Below are positions 34,945-44,093 of a stretch of 64,000 nucleotides of DNA, piece after piece. The notes below the pieces were generated by a model. The model had not been told where the DNA came from. It saw nothing but the letters and a program-made list of their open reading frames with translations, and did not search any database. The translations under genes and the position numbers were made by a program. The stretch's first letter is position 1. Every line of letters begins with the position of its first letter. The DNA is taken from assembly GCF_000243715.2 (NCBI RefSeq), contig NZ_AHMO02000004.1:2501-66500 (forward strand). The letters run 5' to 3'. The stretch is from Leptospira broomii serovar Hurstbridge str. 5399. Its GTDB lineage: Bacteria > Spirochaetota > Leptospiria > Leptospirales > Leptospiraceae.

Positions 34945-36378
34945 ATGCTCTCTATTTCCGCCCTGAAGCAATTGTTCGGGATTTCCCGGTTTCGTTCTAC
35001 GCAAGAGAAAATTATACAGGATATTCTATCCGGCAAACATTGTCTGGTAGTGATGCCCACAGGAATGGGAAAATCGATCTGCTATCAAATGCCTGCCATG
35101 GCTTTGGACGGACTAGCAATCGTAATCTCCCCTCTGATCGCTCTTATGCAAGATCAAACGGGAAAACTAAAGGAACTCGGAATCGACGCGGAATTCATCA
35201 ACTCCTCCTTATCCAAGCCCGAGAGAATTCAGCGTTACGAAAATATAAGGAAAGGATTATACAAGATTGTTTATGTTTCTCCGGAACGGTTTCGAAAGTC
35301 CGAATTTATCAATTCATTGCAAAAGAGAAAAATTTCCCTATTGGCGATCGACGAGGCACATTGCATCAGTCAATGGGGGCATGATTTCCGTCCGGATTAT
35401 ACTAAGATCTCCGAGTTTAGAAACGTATTACATAATCCTGTTACGATCGCCCTTACAGCGACGGCGACCAGGGAGATTCAGTCGGATATTATTCGGCAGA
35501 TCGGATTATCCGAGTCCGAAATTCAAATTTATAACGAAGGAATATGCAGGCCGAATCTGTTTTTGGACGTCAAAACGTTCTTGGACGAGTCTTCAAAAAC
35601 CGAGGCGATCCTATCTTTATTGAAGGAGAAGAGCGGAAACACCATCGTTTATTTTAATCTTATCAAGAATTTGGAGAAATTCGCCGAGAAGCTGGATTTA
35701 AAAAAAATCGCGTATAAAATTTATCATGGACAACTCTCGTCGGAACAACGAAGGAAAATTCAGAATCAATTTCTAAAGTCGGAAGATCGTCTTCTTTTGG
35801 CTACGAACGCTTTCGGGATGGGAGTGGATAAGCCGGATATTCGAACGATTGTGCATGCGGAACTTCCGTCCTCTCTGGAGGCGTATTATCAAGAGATAGG
35901 CAGGGCAGGCCGCGACGGTAAATCGTCCGATTGTCATCTTTTTTATAATCAAGACGATCTTGCCGTGTTGATGGATTTTATAGAATGGCAGAATCCGGAC
36001 GAATCCTTCATTCTCAGAACTTTCCGAACCATGTGTCAGCTTGGAGACCGGCTTTCTTCCATTAGTTATGAAGAACTCCAGGCGAAAGTAGTACATAAAA
36101 ATCGAGGCGATCATCGATTGCAGACAGTCTTAAACCTTTTCGAACGACACGGAGTAACCTCCGGAGAATTAGAAAGAAATTCTCTTCGAATCGAAGGTGA
36201 GCTACCGGAGGAACTTCTTTCGAAAGAACTGAGAGAGGAAAGGAAGAAGGCCGGTCTAAACCGCCTTTACCAAATGCTTCAATATTTGAAATCGGATAAG
36301 TGTAGAAGAGAATTCGTTTACGAGTACTTTGGTGCGAATCTTCCTGAATGTAATAATTGCGATATTTGTAAAAATTAG
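34945..36378 (+). CDS. recQ: RecQ-family ATP-dependent DNA helicase, C-terminally short
   Basis: A 477-residue 3'-5' DNA helicase for recombination and fork repair. Walker A PTGMGKS is at residues 38-44 and the DEAH box AIDEAHCISQWGHDF at about 134. TALTATAT, VYFNLIKN and HAELPSSLEAYYQEIGRAGR give the other helicase motifs. The usual order is helicase, zinc, winged helix, HRDC. Here a winged-helix-like stretch (SISYEELQAK to GELPEEL) comes before the zinc Cys set (DKCRREF, then CNNCDIC), and the protein ends right after it; RQC winged helix and HRDC are missing. Confidence 0.92.
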   Translation: MLSISALKQLFGISRFRSTQEKIIQDILSGKHCLVVMPTGMGKSICYQMPAMALDGLAIVISPLIALMQDQTGKLKELGIDAEFINSSLSKPERIQRYENIRKGLYKIVYVSPERFRKSEFINSLQKRKISLLAIDEAHCISQWGHDFRPDYTKISEFRNVLHNPVTIALTATATREIQSDIIRQIGLSESEIQIYNEGICRPNLFLDVKTFLDESSKTEAILSLLKEKSGNTIVYFNLIKNLEKFAEKLDLKKIAYKIYHGQLSSEQRRKIQNQFLKSEDRLLLATNAFGMGVDKPDIRTIVHAELPSSLEAYYQEIGRAGRDGKSSDCHLFYNQDDLAVLMDFIEWQNPDESFILRTFRTMCQLGDRLSSISYEELQAKVVHKNRGDHRLQTVLNLFERHGVTSGELERNSLRIEGELPEELLSKELREERKKAGLNRLYQMLQYLKSDKCRREFVYEYFGANLPECNNCDICKN

Positions 36379-36776
36379 GATGATAGCTTCTCGGATCGAC
36401 TAGATGAGAAGAGAGATCGCGACCCTAAGTTTTATATGTTTCTTCAAGTAGAAGACGCTTATCGATATAAAATAAATCTGAATACGTTGCTAAATATTCT
36501 TTAACCGCCGTCACAAACATTCTCTAAGCCCGTCTTTCTATCTGAGACATCCGGATCGGATGCGTTCGGATTTATCAGGAAAAAAGGTGGAGAATATACG
36601 AAGCAATCGTTCAAGGGCCGAGATTTTAATTCTTACGATTCTGAATTCGCATCCAGTAAGAAGATATTAGTGCTTCGAATTTTCCGCCAAGAATCGAAGC
36701 CAATTAGGACAGTTCGCGATCCAAGGGTCATCGGGCTTTCTTAGATTCTGTAAGTTCGCTTTCCGAAAAACTTTCT
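36379..36776. other. Intergenic region, possible unrecognised remnant
   Basis: On the plus strand, after a TAA near 36506, an open frame of about 80 codons without a start reads FSKPVFLSETSGSDAFGFIR and DFNSYDSEFASSKKILVLRI, and stops near 36745. It resembles coding sequence but I cannot name it. No terminator with a T-run is evident after recQ. Confidence 0.25.
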
Positions 36777-37094
36777 TTAGTCTTTCTCATAGCGAGCGCT
36801 ACTAAGAATCGCCTCTAACAATCCAGGAAATTTTTGTTCCAGTTCTTGTTCCCGTAAAGACAGGAACTTTTGCGTTCCTTCTAAGCGAGTTTTAGTAATC
36901 CCGGCCTCTCTGAGTTTTCCTATATGATAGGAAAGATTCGTTTTGGGGGCAAATTCCAGAAAAGTAGAGCAATTAGCCTCCTTTAACTCGGAGAGTCTCA
37001 CAAGAATCTTTCTACGTATCGGATCACTGACCGCTTCGAAGATTGCGGAGAGTTCGATTTGATCAGGAGTAGGATGTGAAAACGGCTTTGGCAT
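36777..37094 (-). CDS. ArsR-family winged-helix regulator
   Basis: A 105-residue protein. FEAVSDPIRRKILVRLSEL and TFLEFAPKTNLSYHIGKLRE form the ArsR winged helix; the DNA-reading helix is NLSYHIGKLREAGITKTRL. There are no paired metal-binding cysteines (one Cys near residue 42). It is divergent from an MFS transporter at 37210, and three copies of a TTGAACTATTG dyad fill the gap, so it probably represses both itself and the pump. Confidence 0.88.
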   Translation of the reverse strand: MPKPFSHPTPDQIELSAIFEAVSDPIRRKILVRLSELKEANCSTFLEFAPKTNLSYHIGKLREAGITKTRLEGTQKFLSLREQELEQKFPGLLEAILSSARYEKD

Positions 37095-37133
37095 CGATTA
37101 TCTCTAGTATTCTCAACAGTTTTATAATTCAAG

Positions 37134-37200
37134 AACTATTGAACTATTGGTTGACAAAAAATCCAGTAGTTCAATAGTTCAAATATAATTGAACTATTGG
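37134..37200. promoter_or_regulatory. ArsR operator array in the ArsR/MFS divergent promoter
   Basis: AACTATTGAACTATTGG (37134-37150) and its inverted copy (37163-37179) match at 16 of 17 positions. A third TTGAACTATTGG occurs at 37189-37200. A TTGACA (37151-37156) sits between the first two. Sites overlapping promoter and leader fit repression of both genes. Confidence 0.65.
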
Positions 37201-37209
37201 GGGTTCGTA

Positions 37210-38397
37210 ATGCCTGTCTTTTTGTCATCTTTGGCGCTGGGAGCGTTCGCAGTAGGAACAGAGGGATTTATGATAGCCGGAATCTTACCTTTAATGGCTT
37301 CCGATTTATCCGTATCGATTGCGCAAGCAGGCTATCTCGTTACGGTTTTTTCTTTCACCTATGCCTTTGGCTCTCCGATTCTCGCAATGGCAACCGGAAA
37401 CTTAAATCGAAAAACCAGCCTCTCCTTGGGGTTAATCGCCTTTACTCTTTCGAATCTGCTTTCGGCAGTTGCAGATAGTTTCATTAGTTTACTGCTGATC
37501 CGTTTCTTTTTAGGACTTTCCGCAGGCTTATTTATGCCCACTGCGAGCGCATACGCGGCTAACGCGGTCGAGCCGGAGCGGAGAGGGAGAGCTTTATCCT
37601 TTGTCTATAGCGGTATGACAATCGCCCTTGTTTTGGGAGTACCGCTCGGAACGTTTCTGGGTAGCGAATTCGGCTGGAGGGCCACCTTTTTGGGCGTTGC
37701 CGTTCTCGCGAGCCTAAGCTTACTAGGCGTCTTATTCTTTTTACCCGAACAATCTCCATCTAGGCCTATTCTTTTAAAAGAGCGTCTATCTTTTTTGCGA
37801 CAGGGTCGAATCCTAAATATTCTTCTCTTAACAATCTTGGGATTGAGCGGAGCATTTAGCATCTACACTTATCTTGCCGAGTATTTACACCGGATAATCG
37901 GACTTCCTGCAAGCGGGATCGGTTTCGTGCTGATGACATTCGGCTTCGCATCCGCCTTAGGAAATCAGATCGGCGGGTATTCTTCCGATAAGGGAGGGGC
38001 AAGGAATGTCGTATTAAGTGCGTCGCTAATCCTATTTTTTGCTTTTTTAAGTTTATCTTATATGGATCGCATTGCCTCGGTCCAACTCAGGACGGTAATT
38101 ATTTTTCTCTTGATTGCTCTTTGGGGCTTAGCCGGTTGGGCATTCACTCCCGCTCAGCAGTCTAGATTAGTATCTTTGCAACCCGAATCGTCCTCCGTAT
38201 TACTATCTTTGAACGCGTCAGCGATATACGTGGGAATTTCATTAGGTTCATTAGTAGGTTCGACAATCGTTGCACATTCCTCGGTCTCGAATCTAGGGAT
38301 AGCCGGCGCGACCTTCGAGTTATTGGGCTTCGTTTTGATAGCTATCACGTCTAACCGATCCCTATTTAAAAAACGACCGTTGGTCGAAAATGCGTAA
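37210..38397 (+). CDS. MFS efflux transporter, DHA1-like
   Basis: From ATG 37210 the protein has 395 residues and twelve predicted helices. LALGAFAVGTEGFMIAGILP in helix 1 and FSFTYAFGSPILAMATGNLN with NRKTSLSLGL after helix 2 are marks of the DHA1 drug and arabinose efflux group (YdhP/AraJ-like). PTASAYAANAVEPERRGRAL in the fourth-to-fifth region also fits. A TTG at 37189 lies inside an operator copy, so it is a poor start. It is divergent from its likely ArsR repressor. Confidence 0.9.
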   Translation: MPVFLSSLALGAFAVGTEGFMIAGILPLMASDLSVSIAQAGYLVTVFSFTYAFGSPILAMATGNLNRKTSLSLGLIAFTLSNLLSAVADSFISLLLIRFFLGLSAGLFMPTASAYAANAVEPERRGRALSFVYSGMTIALVLGVPLGTFLGSEFGWRATFLGVAVLASLSLLGVLFFLPEQSPSRPILLKERLSFLRQGRILNILLLTILGLSGAFSIYTYLAEYLHRIIGLPASGIGFVLMTFGFASALGNQIGGYSSDKGGARNVVLSASLILFFAFLSLSYMDRIASVQLRTVIIFLLIALWGLAGWAFTPAQQSRLVSLQPESSSVLLSLNASAIYVGISLGSLVGSTIVAHSSVSNLGIAGATFELLGFVLIAITSNRSLFKKRPLVENA

Positions 38398-38449
38398 ATA
38401 CCATGGAATATTAAATAACTGTACTATTGTTTTGGAGGTATTGAATACT

Positions 38450-39817
38450 ATGAAGACCGTCGGTAAAATTTTTTTGTTCTTAGTGTTGACATTATTTTTA
38501 ATATTGTTAACTCAATCGCTCTCTGCCGATGAAATCATCCTGAAGTCCGGTAGAAAAATATCCGATCTAAAATTCGAAAAAGAAGGGAATGATTACTATA
38601 TATTTACTTTAGTTGATGGGATTCCGATTCGAATTCCGAAGTCGGATATTGCTAGTCACGTTAGATCGGAGGCAATTGAACAACCTACAACGAGCACGGG
38701 CACCTTGAAAGTTGCGGAGATCCCGGGATCGGAAAAAAAGCGTGACTTTGATTTAACATGGAGCCAGTCAGTGACAAACGACGTTTTTATAAACGGGAAT
38801 AGCCTGTATGGGAATGCCTATGCTAGACGAGGGGATCTTAAATATTCCAGTATGCCAAAGTCTCTGATCTTGGATACTGCCGTCAATATTCCCACGAATT
38901 TAGAAGGATTACACTTAACGATTAGAGAATATTCTCCGCTTAACGGGAGATCCAACCGCGATATCGACGGGGGATTTCAGGCGGCTCCGTACGCTCCTGA
39001 CGTGAGCTTAAATCAAGCTTTGCAGAATCCGGGAGTATATAGGCAAAGAAAGGAAACAAACGGTTTAAGGGACTCGTTAGCCGCCGTTCTGCTCTATAAA
39101 TGGAAAACGAATCGTCTTGGGGACTTTAACGTGGGAATGATTTACTATGCCAATAGTCAGCCCACTTTCGCATTAGGGTTATTTACGGTAGGCTGGAATC
39201 TCCCATTTTTGACGTACTTAAATCCTTCCTATTTCTTTAATATTCGATTCACTTCCGAAAGAATAGGCGGCGCCGCGATAGGCGGGCAGAACGATACGGA
39301 TTCCGGTTATCCTACGAACGCCTTCAACGGAACTACGTTTCATAGGTTTTCCGTGCATCATGAATACGATATAACGAAGGAATTTAAGATTCAACCTGGA
39401 CTCGACCTAGGGTATCAGTATTATAACGATAATATCGATAAAAGATCCGGGTTTAAAAATATCGATTTTAAACTCTTGGTTAAGTACGCTTCTTTCTTCG
39501 CTTCTTTAACGGACGTCTATCGGCCGAACACTTATATGATAGATAATAACTATTATTATCCGAATATCGTAGGCGGTCAAACCGTCGGTGTTGTTCCGGG
39601 GGCAAGCACGGTTCTTCCTTTACCGTCAAATACGAACGACGGATTGACGGTCGATCCATCCAAAAGTTACGGCACGGCGAATGAGTTCGTACTTAACTCG
39701 ATCGCAAATTCGAATTTGGATCCGAATATTAAGCAAGCGTTAGTAAATCATCATCTGGCACAAAGGATACCGCTTCATAGCGTTATCTGGGCTTTCGGGT
39801 ATTCGATTCGAATTTAA
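38450..39817 (+). CDS. Outer-membrane beta-barrel protein, family not recognised
   Basis: From ATG 38450, preceded by GGAGG, the protein has 455 residues. A signal peptide (FLVLTLFLILLTQSLSADE) is followed by a small SH3-like segment (IILKSGRKISDLKFEKEGND), then repeated amphipathic strands and Asn/Gly/Pro turns. LGDFNVGMIYYANSQPTFAL and FKIQPGLDLGYQYYN look like barrel strands. The C-terminus is IWAFGYSIRI rather than a terminal Phe. It is convergent with metI, with only 7 bases between stops. Function unknown. Confidence 0.75.
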   Translation: MKTVGKIFLFLVLTLFLILLTQSLSADEIILKSGRKISDLKFEKEGNDYYIFTLVDGIPIRIPKSDIASHVRSEAIEQPTTSTGTLKVAEIPGSEKKRDFDLTWSQSVTNDVFINGNSLYGNAYARRGDLKYSSMPKSLILDTAVNIPTNLEGLHLTIREYSPLNGRSNRDIDGGFQAAPYAPDVSLNQALQNPGVYRQRKETNGLRDSLAAVLLYKWKTNRLGDFNVGMIYYANSQPTFALGLFTVGWNLPFLTYLNPSYFFNIRFTSERIGGAAIGGQNDTDSGYPTNAFNGTTFHRFSVHHEYDITKEFKIQPGLDLGYQYYNDNIDKRSGFKNIDFKLLVKYASFFASLTDVYRPNTYMIDNNYYYPNIVGGQTVGVVPGASTVLPLPSNTNDGLTVDPSKSYGTANEFVLNSIANSNLDPNIKQALVNHHLAQRIPLHSVIWAFGYSIRI

Positions 39818-39824
39818 TGATAGT

Positions 39825-40499
39825 CTAGCTTCTTACCCGTTTATCGCTCTTCTTTCGCAATCTATCTCCTGCCCATTGAAAGATTTGAACGATTATAATT
39901 AAAACGGCCACCGTCGAAAACATGATGTCGTCTTCGTAGCGATAATAGCCGAATCGAATCGCCAAATCGCCTATTCCTCCTCCGCCGACGATACCTGCCA
40001 TGGCCGAATAGCCGAGTAGACTGATCGTTGTTACCGTGATTCCGGAAAGAATTCCGGGTAATGCCTCCGGAAGAAGTACTTCACGAATGATTAAAACCAA
40101 ATGGGCTCCCGTCGATACGGCTGCTTCCAAAACTCCGTCAGGAATTTCCCGTAAAGAGGATTCGACAAGTCTTGCAAGGAACGGGATAGCCGCGACAGAG
40201 AGCGGAACTGAAGCGGCAAGCGGTCCGATTGTAGTTCCCGTAACGGCTAATGTTATCGGAATTAAAGCGACTAATAGGATTACGAAAGGTATGGATCGGA
40301 TAAGATTAGCGAATGTTCCTAACGTCCCATTCAACAGTTTATTTCGTAAGAAGATTCCTTTATCGGTTAAAAAAATCAGAAACCCGAGCGGGATTCCGAG
40401 AATCAATGCCGCGGTTAAGGAAATCCCAAGCATAAGGAATGTCTGTCCGAATGCCGCATATAAATCGGGTAATAGTTCGTACCACTTTGCAAAGTTCAC
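39825..40499 (-). CDS. metI: Methionine ABC transporter permease MetI
   Basis: A 224-residue permease with five predicted helices. ALILGIPLGFLIFLTDKG, IRSIPFVILLVALIPI and EAVSTGAHLVLIIREVLLPE with the EAA-type loop match MetI, which forms the membrane channel of the D/L-methionine importer. AMAGIVGGGGIGDLAIRFGY is a strong family mark. It is last of metQ-metN-metI; its start overlaps the metN stop by 4 bases. Confidence 0.95.
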   Translation of the reverse strand: MNFAKWYELLPDLYAAFGQTFLMLGISLTAALILGIPLGFLIFLTDKGIFLRNKLLNGTLGTFANLIRSIPFVILLVALIPITLAVTGTTIGPLAASVPLSVAAIPFLARLVESSLREIPDGVLEAAVSTGAHLVLIIREVLLPEALPGILSGITVTTISLLGYSAMAGIVGGGGIGDLAIRFGYYRYEDDIMFSTVAVLIIIVQIFQWAGDRLRKKSDKRVRS

Positions 40500-41542
40500 T
40501 TAAAGATTTCCTCTACTAATGCTCCGTACCGGATAAAGGCGGATCGTATCGTTTCGGTAGTCCCGTCGTTAGAATCCGTTTCCAAATAGAAAATCCCGAT
40601 CGGTTGACCGGAAATATATTCCACGTTGCTGTGCAGAATATTGGGAACGATATTTGTCGCGCGAATGACTTTTCCCAAAATCGGCTGAGTTGCGACTTCG
40701 TTTTTCAATACGATACGTAGAATTCTCCCGTTAGTCCTGGCGAGAGTTTCCGCGGGAATCGACGTCGATAATACATTGCCGGTAAGTCTTATTGTAGCTT
40801 GATTTAAAGGATCTGCAAAAAGCGAATAACAAGAGCCGCTTTCCACCACTTTACCTTGTTCCATAACTGCGACCGTATCACAAACATCGCGCACTACGCC
40901 CATTTCATGAGTAACCAAAAGAATCGTCACATCCAGAGTTTTGTTGATCTGCTTTAATAGACTAAGAATGGATCTAGTCGTTTCGGGATCCAAAGCCGAC
41001 GTCGGCTCGTCGCAGAGTAGAAGATGTGGGCGATTGGCGAGAGCTCTTGCAATCCCGACTCTTTGCTTCTGTCCTCCGCTAAGTTGTGCAGGGTAGGAAT
41101 GTTTCTTGTCGCCGATTCCAACCAGAGACAAAAGTTCGACGACTCGATCATCAATGTCCCTTTGTTTCCAACCTGCCGCTTTCAGGGGTAAGGCGATATT
41201 ATCGAATACCTGTCTGTTGGAAAAAAGTTGGAACTGTTGAAATACCATCCCGACGTTTCTTCTGTGCTCCCGAAGGAGGGCACCTTTTAAATGGGTAATA
41301 TTTTTATCTTCGAATAGTATCTGACCGGCATCAGGTGTTTCCAAAAGATTAGCAAAGCGAAGCAGGGTACTTTTACCCGCTCCGGTTTGTCCGATAATTC
41401 CGAAAACTTCTCCTTTCCGAACCGAAAGAGTTATATCGTCTACGGCGCGATAATTCGCTTTCGAAAACGATTTCGATACATTTCGAAATTCTAATATCGT
41501 TTTACCGTTCTTTGACTCGTCTATTTTTTCTGTCCGAACCAT
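40496..41542 (-). CDS. metN: Methionine ABC transporter ATP-binding protein MetN
   Basis: A 348-residue ATPase. Walker A is GQTGAGKST (about residue 52), signature LSGGQKQRVGIARAL, Walker B LLLCDEPTSALD and LLVTHEMGVVRDVCD. The last 95 residues form the NIL domain (RILRIVLKNE to GIFYLETDSN), which binds methionine and inhibits transport when the pool is full. It overlaps the metQ stop by 22 bases at its start and metI by 4 at its end. Confidence 0.95.
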   Translation of the reverse strand: MVRTEKIDESKNGKTILEFRNVSKSFSKANYRAVDDITLSVRKGEVFGIIGQTGAGKSTLLRFANLLETPDAGQILFEDKNITHLKGALLREHRRNVGMVFQQFQLFSNRQVFDNIALPLKAAGWKQRDIDDRVVELLSLVGIGDKKHSYPAQLSGGQKQRVGIARALANRPHLLLCDEPTSALDPETTRSILSLLKQINKTLDVTILLVTHEMGVVRDVCDTVAVMEQGKVVESGSCYSLFADPLNQATIRLTGNVLSTSIPAETLARTNGRILRIVLKNEVATQPILGKVIRATNIVPNILHSNVEYISGQPIGIFYLETDSNDGTTETIRSAFIRYGALVEEIFK

Positions 41543-42348
41543 TCTGGCTTTTGGAATCCCTTAAAATCCTTATCTATAACTGCGGCAAATTCGGGGGACT
41601 TTATCGATTCTATGATGTCTTTTGCAAAAACTGAATCTTTTTCACTTTCTCGTACTACGATAATGTTTTTGTGTTCTTCAGCTAAAGTCTCCAAGATTAC
41701 AGCCTTTGTCAGATCCAATCCGGATGCGATTGCAAAGTTACCGTTGATCGCGGCAAAATCCGCGCTTTCGAGCGAGCGAGGAAGTTGAGCTGCCTCCAAG
41801 GGCAAAAATTTGATCCGCTTTTTATTTTCCGCTATATCCTTAAGGGAAGCTTTTGCCGGGTTTGCCCCAGGGTTTACCTTTATAAGTCCAAGTTCTTCAA
41901 AAAGCTTTAACGCCCTAAGTTGATTTGTCGGATCGTTAGGAAGAGTTATCGAACCGCCGTCTTTTAAATCCTTCGGGTGCTTTGTTTTTCCAGCAAAGAC
42001 GGACATGGGGGCGGTCGGAACATTGATAATGGCAGCCAACTTTAATCCTTTATCTGCGGAGAATTTTTTCAAATATGGAACGTGTTGAAATAGATTCGCG
42101 TCGATATCTCCGCCCGCCAACGCTAAATTGGGCTGAATGTAATCGCTAAATTGCACGATTTCGAAATGGTATCCTTTCTTTTCTAAAATCGGGAAAACCG
42201 CTTTCTTAAGGAGGTCTCCATAAGGGCCCGGACAGATTCCGATTTTTAAATTCTTTCTATCTCCGGGTAGGTTAGGGGCCTCGCCTTTCTTGCACCCGAA
42301 TAAAAATGCGAAGGCTATCATCGATGCGACTATTATTTTTCTGCTCAT
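41521..42348 (-). CDS. metQ: Methionine-binding lipoprotein MetQ
   Basis: A 275-residue substrate-binding lipoprotein of the NlpA/MetQ type. Lipobox FLFGC ends at Cys19. LKIGICPGPYGDLLKKAVFP, IVQFSDYIQPNLALAGGDID and ANLFQHVPYLKKF are conserved family segments, as is ITLPNDPTNQLRAL. It delivers methionine to MetNI. It is first in the operon; its promoter region shows ATATAATAC on the minus strand and no S-box or SAM riboswitch. Confidence 0.94.
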   Translation of the reverse strand: MSRKIIVASMIAFAFLFGCKKGEAPNLPGDRKNLKIGICPGPYGDLLKKAVFPILEKKGYHFEIVQFSDYIQPNLALAGGDIDANLFQHVPYLKKFSADKGLKLAAIINVPTAPMSVFAGKTKHPKDLKDGGSITLPNDPTNQLRALKLFEELGLIKVNPGANPAKASLKDIAENKKRIKFLPLEAAQLPRSLESADFAAINGNFAIASGLDLTKAVILETLAEEHKNIIVVRESEKDSVFAKDIIESIKSPEFAAVIDKDFKGFQKPEWFGQKK

Positions 42349-43155
42349 AGTAAAATCTCCGAAGTATATTTTCTTTTTCTCATTCGTTTAAACGATAAAG
42401 TATTATATAGATTTATTGTTCTTTATTTTTCCCGAAAGGAAATTTCAATCCGATTAGTGTTACGACGTTCGTAAGATTCGTAAATACAAAACTGAAAACC
42501 CTAAGTCGAAATTCTGACAGAATCGTCGGGCGGGAATGTGCCGTCTCCGATTTGGAAACGAACAATTTAATGAATATTTCATTTCGTTCTATTTGATTTT
42601 GAATCGTCTTCCGATTCGATACGATTTCCGAACCTATCATGCAGTTTACGCGAACATGTTTTCCGTATTGACTGAGATCATTTTCAATTCGCACAAACCT
42701 CGCTTTTCAATCCGCCCGGAAGCGAAAGTGGGCGATTATTTGACAGAAAAGCGATTTTATTTCGTAATAATATTTTCATTATAATAGAAATATATTCTGT
42801 TATAATGAGTAAATTGTCAAGTTGAGAATACTTGATTTTCATAAAAAAGGAGCTCAATTCCCCTCAAATAAAGGAATTGTCTCGGAAAAACGAGGATTTG
42901 ACTCTTTGATTCCGACTGTTGAGGGGATTTTGGAAGTCCCCGCCCTTTTTGGGCGGGGGCCGGATCGGTGGTACCCTCCCGGCCCTACGGGCTGAATCGC
43001 GCGTTTAGCACCGGTTCCGAAAAGTTTCAAGTATTTTTCTTACGCGCAAATCCGTGGGAGCTCATACAAACTTTGGCATCTTTGCTTTTAAGATAGGTGG
43101 GTTCGAATCATAATAATACAGTATGTTTGTGATATAGATTATGAGAATTCTCCAT
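42349..43155. repeat. Long gap with GC-rich hairpin-bearing repeat element
   Basis: The left part (42349-42800) holds the metQ promoter and overlapping short frames on both strands that I do not trust. The core (42875-43020) is a GC-rich patch. CCCCGCCC-TTTTT-GGGCGGGG (42938-42958) is a perfect hairpin, followed by GGTGGTACC and GGCCC-TAC-GGGCT. It resembles dispersed intergenic elements, with kin in style at 56511 and 60771. Confidence 0.5.
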
Positions 43156-44022
43156 TCATTCTTGAGCAATATCTAATAAAATCCTTTTTATAAGCGGGAA
43201 ACTGTTCCAGGGTAAAAAATGATCCCCGTCCGGTAAAAAAATTTCTTCCTTAACGGACCCTTTCGGAAATAGGCGTCGGACGAATTCTAAATTTGCTGGA
43301 TCAACTAACGTATCCTTTCCTCCCTGTACAATGTAAGTAGCGGACCGGATCATTTTCCAATCCGCTTCTATCTCCTTCAGCTGATCTTTCATCGGGATCA
43401 TTTCTTCATTACTGACGATCCAAGGGGATGGCAGCAGCAAACGGGCTATTTTCGTATCCGCCAGCCGATTGTACCATTTTAATTCTTCTTTCTCCGGATC
43501 TAGGGCGGCAGCCAATAATACTAAATGAGTGATCTTGTTTTCTTTAAGCGACGCAATTCTTGCAGCGACTGGACCGCCGTAAGAATGTCCGACTAGTATA
43601 TATTTCTTTTTCGGACGGGGAATCCGAAGTAAGGACAAGGAATCTATAATTCGTTTAGCCTGAAGATTAATATCAGGTAAAGGATTTCCCGATCTTCCAA
43701 ATCCGGGGCGGTCAATGCCGATCATGCAATATCTTTGAAGCAATTCCGAATCTTTTAAGTAGCTCCAGTAATGAATCCAGTTTCCCGGAGAACCGTGCAC
43801 GAAGACTAGAATATCTTTGGGCGAATTATCGTCGCATCCTACCGCAACCGAATGAATCGTATCCTGGCGTTGGTCCTGCAAGGATATATCCCGATACCGA
43901 ATTCCGGATTTGGAAAAATCTTCGAAGGCTTCTTCTTCGGTCATTCTCCATTCCTTAAAGGATGTGCAGCTTTCTAAGGAAAAAAAAATCAAAACTAGAG
44001 TAAAGGATCTATATAGCTTCAT
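43156..44022 (-). CDS. Alpha/beta hydrolase, probable lipoprotein
   Basis: A 288-residue protein with a lipobox ending at Cys19 (FSLESC). The hydrolase core has the oxyanion loop FVHGSPGNW, nucleophile GHSYGG (Ser about 148), acid in VQGGKDTLVDP and the histidine in LPDGDHFLP. RPGFGRSG is a typical family segment. It should be an envelope-anchored serine hydrolase of unknown substrate. The gene is alone; the unknown gene at 44094 is divergent from it, 71 bases away. Confidence 0.88.
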   Translation of the reverse strand: MKLYRSFTLVLIFFSLESCTSFKEWRMTEEEAFEDFSKSGIRYRDISLQDQRQDTIHSVAVGCDDNSPKDILVFVHGSPGNWIHYWSYLKDSELLQRYCMIGIDRPGFGRSGNPLPDINLQAKRIIDSLSLLRIPRPKKKYILVGHSYGGPVAARIASLKENKITHLVLLAAALDPEKEELKWYNRLADTKIARLLLPSPWIVSNEEMIPMKDQLKEIEADWKMIRSATYIVQGGKDTLVDPANLEFVRRLFPKGSVKEEIFLPDGDHFLPWNSFPLIKRILLDIAQE

Positions 44023-44093
44023 AAAAAAATTCGAAATTTGCTTAACTTTTTGCGAAAAGGATCGTTCTTATAGAGAGGAACTGGGAGGATCGT

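Noticed and set aside
42349..42500. SAM riboswitch or S-box before metQ
   Set aside because: No conserved S-box stems or sequence; only a promoter-like ATATAAT and a CGTTTAAACG palindrome.
42413..42784. Two overlapping short frames on opposite strands (93 and 82 codons)
   Set aside because: Both lack a credible ribosome site and family, and they overlap each other in promoter-like AT-rich DNA.
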